A stretch of 64,000 nucleotides of DNA from Salinibacterium sp. SWN167. Its GTDB lineage: Bacteria; Actinomycetota; Actinomycetes; Actinomycetales; Microbacteriaceae. The notes under the pieces are model-generated. The model searched no databases. It was given only the letters and a program-made list of their open reading frames with translations, and had not been told where the DNA came from. The number at the start of each line of letters is the position of its first letter. Within the stretch, counting starts at the first letter, position 1. Made by a program: the position numbers and the translations under genes. The stretch lies in contig NZ_JADYWU010000001.1 of NCBI RefSeq assembly GCF_015864665.1, positions 1,364,001 to 1,428,000 on the forward strand. Reading direction: 5' to 3'. Below are positions 59,368-64,000 of this stretch, piece after piece.

Positions 59368-60434
59368 TGCCTGAGGGGCATTCCGTACATCGCATCGCGC
59401 GCCAGTTCGCGTTGCACTTCGTCGGCAAAACCGTCGCAGTGTCGTCTCCGCAAGGCCGCTTCGCCGCGGGAGCCGAACGCCTCGATGGACTTCGGATGCT
59501 CAGCGCCAAAGCCGTGGGCAAGCAGATGTTCCTCGAGTTTGAGCACGACCGCTGGTTGCGCGTGCACCTCGGGCTCTACGGAGCCTGGGACTTCGCGGGC
59601 AACTTCACCGCCGACGCGACGACGGCATCGGCCGCCGGTCGCATGGGGCAGACCAACCAGCACGGCACGTTTGTGGATGGTGCAGATGCTGACGGCTCGG
59701 GCGAGCTGAGCAGTGCCGCCGCTGGCGCGGGTAACTCGGTCGTCGGCGAGCACGAAGACTCGCTCGCGAGCATTGGTGCCCCGCGCCGCACTCGCTTGCG
59801 CATGTCGGAGCAAGAGAAAGCCTCCGACGACGTCTCAGACTTTCCGCCCGAGCCCATTGGTGCCGTGCGAGTGCGGCTCCTCACCACCGATACCTGCGCC
59901 GACTTGCGCGGGCCCACCGCGTGCGAAGTGCTGAATCCCGACGAGGTGCAGGTCGCGCTCAACAAGCTCGGGCCCGACCCTCTCGTCGACGACAATGGCG
60001 AAGGCGAAGAACGTTTTGTGGCGACCGTTCGAAAGAAGCAGACACCGATAGGCGTGCTGCTCATGGATCAGTCGGTCGTCAGCGGCATCGGCAACGTCTA
60101 CCGCGCCGAGATTTTGTTCCGTGCTCGCCTCGACCCGCATACGCCGGGCAAGCTCATCCCTGAAGAGTTGCTGCGAGAACTCTGGCGCGACTGGGCCCAC
60201 TTGCTCGAAACCGGTGTGCGTACCGGCCAGATGATGACGATGGATGGGCTCACTGGCGACGACTACACGGCGGCGCTCGCCAGCCGGGATGACCGCCACT
60301 GGGTGTATCACCGCGAAGGACTGCCGTGCCGCGTGTGTGGCACGAACATCGTCATGGAGATCGCTGCGGGTCGCAAGCTGTATTGGTGCCCCAGCTGCCA
60401 AGCACCGCTCGGCACGCGCCCGCGAAAAGGTTGA
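59367..60434 (+). CDS. Nei/Fpg-family DNA glycosylase with an unusual insertion
   Basis: A 355-residue bifunctional glycosylase/AP lyase of the actinobacterial Nei group. It begins PEGHSVHRIA, with catalytic Pro2 and Glu3. The helix-two-turn-helix has KKQTPIGVLLMDQSVVSGIGNVYRAEILFRARLDP near residue 225, and the C-terminal zinc finger has CRVCGTNI and YWCPSCQ. Relative to relatives of ~280-300 residues it has a ~65-residue Gly/Ala/Ser/Asp-rich insertion (about residues 83-150) between GLYGAWDFAGNF and EPIGAVRVRLL. It repairs oxidised bases. Confidence 0.9.
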   Translation: MPEGHSVHRIARQFALHFVGKTVAVSSPQGRFAAGAERLDGLRMLSAKAVGKQMFLEFEHDRWLRVHLGLYGAWDFAGNFTADATTASAAGRMGQTNQHGTFVDGADADGSGELSSAAAGAGNSVVGEHEDSLASIGAPRRTRLRMSEQEKASDDVSDFPPEPIGAVRVRLLTTDTCADLRGPTACEVLNPDEVQVALNKLGPDPLVDDNGEGEERFVATVRKKQTPIGVLLMDQSVVSGIGNVYRAEILFRARLDPHTPGKLIPEELLRELWRDWAHLLETGVRTGQMMTMDGLTGDDYTAALASRDDRHWVYHREGLPCRVCGTNIVMEIAAGRKLYWCPSCQAPLGTRPRKG

Positions 60435-60508
60435 CGTGCGTTACACGCCCCCGAACAACGCGTACGCTAGCTCAGAACTAGCCGCAGAAATGACAAGGGC
60501 ACTGCCGA

Positions 60509-61999
60509 GTGAAACTGACTAACGCGCGCATCGTCGGCGACGATGCCTCTGCCCTGGTCGATGTCACCCTCGCCGAGGGACGCATCGTCGCTATCGAGCC
60601 GCACCGCGCGCCCGCGGCCGCTGACACCGCTCCCGGCGCGGACGCCGACTCCGCTCCCGACGCCGACCCCGAAACCGAAACCGTCGACCTCGACGGCCGC
60701 TGGATCATGCCCGGTCTCTGGGATCAGCACGTGCATTCCAGTATGTGGGCGCAGCAGTCGCAGCGTCTCGACCTCAGCCACACGACATCAGCAACCGAAG
60801 TCGCCGTCACTCTTGCGACCTCAGTTCTTCCCGAATCCGACGGCATCATCGTCGGTCAAGGTTTCCGCGATGCTCTCTGGCCCGACCAACCCACCCGCGA
60901 ACTGCTTGACTCCGCGGTCTCCGACATCGCCGTCGTGCTCGTCAGCGGCGACCTGCACTCCTGCTGGCTCAACAGCCTCGCCCTCGAACGCTTCGGTTTT
61001 TACGACCACCCCACCGGGTTCCTGCGCGAAGAAGAAGCCTTCGCTGTCGGAAGCGCGCTCAGCCGAGTGGAACCCGACATTCTTGATGGCTGGATCCGTG
61101 ACGGGGCTGCGGAAGCGGCATCCCGCGGTGTCGTTGGCATTGTCGACCTCGAAATGACGTGGGAGTTCGAGAACTGGCAGCGCCGTATGCTCGAAGGGTT
61201 CGACCTGTTTCGGGTGCGCGTCGGCGTCTACCCGCGCTTTCTCGAACGCGCCATCTTCGAAGGCCTCACCACCGGTCAACAGCTGGCACCGCTGCTCGAA
61301 GTGGGCCCATTCAAGATCATCACCGACGGGTCGCTCAACACCCGCACCGCGTACTGCGTCGAGCACTACCCGGGCGAACCACACAACAGGGGAGTGCTCA
61401 ACATCCCCGCTGACGAACTCGTCGAGTGGATCCGCACTGCCAGTGGCGCTGGCCTCTCGCCCGCCGTGCACGCTATCGGCGATGACGCGAACACTCTTGC
61501 CCTCAATGCTTTTGAAATTGTCGGATGCCGTGGCCGCATCGAGCACGCGCAGTCGCTTTCTGAGTCGGACCTGCCTCGCTTCGCGGCTCTCGGCATTGCC
61601 GCGAGCGTGCAACCCGAACACGCCATGGACGACCGTGATGTAGCGGACGCTCTCTGGCCCGGACGCAACCACCGCACGATCGCGCTGCGCTCCATGCTCG
61701 ACGCTGGCATCGAACTGCTGATGGGATCGGATGCTCCGGTTGCTCCGCTTGACCCGTGGGCAGCGATCGCGTCGGCTGTGAGTCGCAGTCGCGATGGGCG
61801 GGAGCCGTGGTATCCCGAACAGCGCATCACTGTAGCCGAAGCCCTCACGGCGTCAGCCCAGTCGACCATCGCCGTCGGCGAAGTGGCCGACATTGTCGTG
61901 ACACGCAAAAACCCGCTCGACTGCAGCGGTGAAGAACTGCGGGCGATGCGGGTTGACGCGACAATCCTGGCCGGGCGCTTCACTCACAACCAGTTGTAG
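60509..61999 (+). CDS. Amidohydrolase family protein (YtcJ-like)
   Basis: A 496-residue metal-dependent amidohydrolase. It has the WDQHVHSSMW metal motif near residue 75, an activating-residue region DGSLNTRTAYC near residue 275, the AIGDDANTLAL histidine-loop context near residue 325 and the C-terminal SDAPVAPLDPWAAI metal-binding aspartate near residue 410. YtcJ-like enzymes hydrolyse N-formyl or cyclic amides; the substrate is unknown. An Ala/Asp/Pro repeat (about residues 33-52) interrupts the N-terminal beta domain. GTG 60509 start. Confidence 0.88.
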   Translation: MKLTNARIVGDDASALVDVTLAEGRIVAIEPHRAPAAADTAPGADADSAPDADPETETVDLDGRWIMPGLWDQHVHSSMWAQQSQRLDLSHTTSATEVAVTLATSVLPESDGIIVGQGFRDALWPDQPTRELLDSAVSDIAVVLVSGDLHSCWLNSLALERFGFYDHPTGFLREEEAFAVGSALSRVEPDILDGWIRDGAAEAASRGVVGIVDLEMTWEFENWQRRMLEGFDLFRVRVGVYPRFLERAIFEGLTTGQQLAPLLEVGPFKIITDGSLNTRTAYCVEHYPGEPHNRGVLNIPADELVEWIRTASGAGLSPAVHAIGDDANTLALNAFEIVGCRGRIEHAQSLSESDLPRFAALGIAASVQPEHAMDDRDVADALWPGRNHRTIALRSMLDAGIELLMGSDAPVAPLDPWAAIASAVSRSRDGREPWYPEQRITVAEALTASAQSTIAVGEVADIVVTRKNPLDCSGEELRAMRVDATILAGRFTHNQL

Positions 62000-62052
62000 C
62001 TACGACGAATCGTAGGCGCAACTAGTGGCAGGCAAAGCGACCGCCAGAGACG

Positions 62053-62541
62053 TTACTTGGTGGCGAGGTGAGCGAAGAGGAACCAGCGGTCCTTCTCCAA
62101 CCCACGAGCGATCTCAATTGCGACGTCTTCGCTGACCTTGTCGAGCTCACCGAGCTCATCAACCGCGGTGCGGACGGTCACGAGAGTGGCATCGATCGCA
62201 GCGATTACTTCAGCGATAACGTCATCAGCTTGCTGGAAGCCAGCGGTCATGCTGGGCGTGGTCGCGTTGGCGCCAACGGTCTGCGTGCGAGCGTCGATCG
62301 GGAGTCCGAGAGCAACAACGCGCTCTGCGGCTGTGTCAGCCCAGTCGCGGGCATGGTCGACGATGTCGTCGAGAAGTTCGTGGATGGCTTGGAAGTTCGC
62401 GCCGCGAACGTGCCAGTGTGCCTGCTTGCCGTCAATCGACAGCGCCGTGAGATCGGTGACCACGGGGGCCAAGAACTGGGCAACACCCGAGGTGACATCA
62501 GGGTCTGCTGAGGTCTGCGGAACTGCTTTAATTTCGGTCAT
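62053..62541 (-). CDS. dps: Dps-family DNA-binding ferritin-like protein
   Basis: A 162-residue Dps/miniferritin that oxidises and stores iron with hydrogen peroxide and protects DNA. The intersubunit ferroxidase site is in HWHVRGANFQAIHELLDDIVDHARDWADTAAERVVALG (about residues 42-80), with the His and Asp/Glu ligands. The N-terminal tail is short with few lysines, suggesting little direct DNA binding. Start ATG 62541 follows a GGAG-containing site. Confidence 0.93.
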   Translation of the reverse strand: MTEIKAVPQTSADPDVTSGVAQFLAPVVTDLTALSIDGKQAHWHVRGANFQAIHELLDDIVDHARDWADTAAERVVALGLPIDARTQTVGANATTPSMTAGFQQADDVIAEVIAAIDATLVTVRTAVDELGELDKVSEDVAIEIARGLEKDRWFLFAHLATK

Positions 62542-62805
62542 TGTGTGCTCCTTCGTTGTTCTACAAAGACAACGCTACGCAGCCTCAAAAATTTCACAAG
62601 CAAGCTGAGGCAACGCTAACCCGCCGCAAAGCGGGGTTTCTGGCAGCGCCTAATGGATGCCAGCCCGCAACGCAGAGCACGCTCACGGGGGATATCCCCA
62701 CCGCCGGTTTGTGTGCATCCACGCTGGGGAGTGTGTCTCGATTCCGCGATTCTGTAGGAGACGAACATCCGCCCCGCCAATGCGCGAGACTAAAGCGAGA
62801 GACCA

Positions 62806-64000
62806 ATGACTACAGACACAGTGACGAAGCCCCACAATCCCTATTGGCAGCTCTGGCGCACCACGCCCAAAGAGCTGCTGTACCTGATCGTCGGCTTCCC
62901 GATTGCGATGACCGGATTCGGCGTGACAATCTCTCTCGTCGCCACCGGCATCGGCACGCTCGCGGTCTTCCTCATCGGCTTCTTCGTCATGATTCTGGCG
63001 TTGTATGTCGGCCGCGGCTTCGGGCTGGCTCACGTCAACCTCTTGGAATGGACTGGTCGTGCTCGGCTAGAGCGTCCCGACTGGCAAGACGATCGTGCCG
63101 CTACCGGATTCGGCGGCTGGCTCAGCGCCACCCTCGGCAACGCGCACTACTGGCTCTACCTGCTGCACACCACAATTCTTGGCTTCATTCTCACCATCAT
63201 CACCTGGACGATCTCCTTCGTATGGCTCACCGTCGGACTCACTGGAATCTTCTCCTGGTTCCTCGACGGCGAAGTGCAAACCGGCGACCCCGACTGGTCA
63301 CTCGGAGAGTGGTTCTTCGGACTCGTTGGCGTCAACACCACCGGCTGGAACCTCGAGATTGCCGACAACATTGTTGCTTTCGTTGTTGGCCTGATCTTCA
63401 TCGCAACCCTCCCTTTCGTAACCCGCGGCCTTGTCATGACGCAGTGGTGGCTGGCTCGCGGCACCCTCACTGCATTCAAATCGGATGGCCTGCGCCGCGA
63501 AGTGCAGTCACTTGAGGAGTCGCGCGGCGCCGCTCTCTCGGCGGAAGGCCACTCGCTTCGTCGGCTCGAGCGCGACATCCACGATGGCCCGCAGCAGCGT
63601 CTAGTGCGACTGCAAATGGATCTTGCGGCCGCCGAGCGCCAGCTCGATACCAATCCAGACAAGGCTCGCCAGTTGCTCGCGGAAGCCCAAGCGCAGTCGG
63701 CTGAAGCGCTCGAAGAACTGCGGGCGCTGTCTCGCGGGTTCGCACCGCCACTTTTGCTCGACCGTGGCCTTGTGGCAGCCCTTGAATCAGTAGCGGCGCG
63801 CGCAGCTGTGCCAACGACGCTCACCTCCGAGCTTCCGACCCCGCTCGTTCTTCCAGGCGAAGTCGAGCGTGCGTCGTACTTCGTTGTCGCTGAATTGCTC
63901 ACCAACGTCGCCAAGCACGCTCACGCTGGCCATGCCTCCGTTCAGCTTCTCACCGAGCAATCGGATGGCCGTCCCTGGCTCCTCGTTCAGGTCACGGATG
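62806..64000 (+). CDS. Sensor histidine kinase (NarL/DesK type), incomplete at the right edge
   Basis: A two-component sensor kinase open through the end of the window; 398 residues are present. The N-terminal ~220 residues form a putative sensor domain with four transmembrane helices arranged as two hairpins. A HisKA_3-type dimerisation domain follows, with the phospho-accepting histidine in LERDIHDGPQQRLVRLQMDL near residue 262, then the ATPase N-box ELLTNVAKHAHA near residue 362. The remaining ATPase motifs and a likely NarL-type response regulator would lie beyond 64000. Missing from simple ORF lists because no stop occurs in the window. Confidence 0.9.
   Translation, partial: MTTDTVTKPHNPYWQLWRTTPKELLYLIVGFPIAMTGFGVTISLVATGIGTLAVFLIGFFVMILALYVGRGFGLAHVNLLEWTGRARLERPDWQDDRAATGFGGWLSATLGNAHYWLYLLHTTILGFILTIITWTISFVWLTVGLTGIFSWFLDGEVQTGDPDWSLGEWFFGLVGVNTTGWNLEIADNIVAFVVGLIFIATLPFVTRGLVMTQWWLARGTLTAFKSDGLRREVQSLEESRGAALSAEGHSLRRLERDIHDGPQQRLVRLQMDLAAAERQLDTNPDKARQLLAEAQAQSAEALEELRALSRGFAPPLLLDRGLVAALESVAARAAVPTTLTSELPTPLVLPGEVERASYFVVAELLTNVAKHAHAGHASVQLLTEQSDGRPWLLVQVTD

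Noticed and set aside
62618-62640. Hairpin AACCCGC-GCGGGGTT between dps and the sensor kinase gene
   Set aside because: Stem is short with a bulge and the following sequence has no T-run; too weak to call a terminator.
62541-63515. 324-codon plus-strand open frame starting at the dps end
   Set aside because: Extremely Arg/His/Pro-rich translation in an alternative frame of the sensor kinase gene, whose frame has membrane helices and histidine-kinase motifs.
1-64000. CRISPR array, insertion sequence, integrase or rRNA genes
   Set aside because: None seen: no regularly spaced ~25-40 bp repeats, no transposase or recombinase motifs and no rRNA segments.

Overview
The window is a gene-dense, moderately high-GC chromosomal segment of an actinobacterium, most likely of the family Microbacteriaceae (Salinibacterium/Rhodoglobus-like). 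This rests on actinobacterial families (DUF3097, DUF2510, DUF6993-like, the PEGH-type Nei glycosylase, EttA, a YkoEDC thiamine ECF transporter), frequent ATGA/GTGA gene overlaps, GTG/TTG starts, and a leucine-catabolic gene cluster arranged as in mycobacteria. It is mostly core chromosome with one clear accessory stretch at about 44.9-54.6 kb. The species assignment is inference.

Layout. 0-4.2 kb: zwf with a coupled SRPBCC gene, a small VanZ-like protein, DUF3097 and an LLM oxidoreductase. 4.2-7.7 kb: a TPP riboswitch controlling an ECF-type thiamine/HMP transporter (S, AA and T components) plus a small P-loop kinase. 7.7-13.9 kb: lipoproteins, a zincin, a CotH-kinase lipoprotein with pentapeptide repeats, tRNA-His, oligoribonuclease, tRNA-Arg, and a small gene behind a LexA-like box. 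13.9-20.6 kb: aldo/keto reductase, MsrA, an SSB paralogue, EttA, a thioesterase and glycerate kinase, with a 14-bp repeat array between the last two. 20.7-25.3 kb: a glycine-betaine/proline ABC transporter and TesB. 26.8-28.5 kb: an FAD dehydrogenase broken by a frameshift in a C run. 28.7-33.7 kb: branched-chain 2-oxo-acid dehydrogenase-type E1alpha/E1beta/E2, then lspA. 33.7-37.2 kb: an operon of phosphodiester glycosidase, GT2-GtrA fusion and CDF transporter, then a YrhK protein. 38.2-44.9 kb: a TetR regulator diverging from a five-gene leucine/isovalerate degradation operon.

The accessory stretch (44.9-54.6 kb) begins with a two-gene Gabija-type anti-phage system: an OLD-family ATPase-TOPRIM nuclease and a UvrD-like helicase, overlapping by four bases. 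It abuts a GNAT gene that has lost its N-terminal part. Beyond are a YtrA-like GntR regulator with a polytopic membrane protein, several uncharacterised genes including a 56-codon membrane protein, and a SUKH-like gene. That gene sits between the intact 3' end of a truncated-haemoglobin gene and a second, diverged copy of the same 3' end. The copies differ at seven bases, all synonymous.

54.6-64 kb returns to core functions: truncated haemoglobin, MscS channel, aminopeptidase N, RpiB, Nei-type glycosylase, amidohydrolase, Dps, and the start of a sensor histidine kinase running off the right edge.

Functional links: thiamine uptake under TPP control feeds the TPP-dependent E1 enzyme. The E1/E2 enzyme makes isovaleryl-CoA, which the carboxylase/dehydrogenase operon degrades to acetoacetate and acetyl-CoA. 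ProXWV and MscS handle osmotic up- and down-shock. No CRISPR array, insertion sequence, integrase or rRNA gene was seen.
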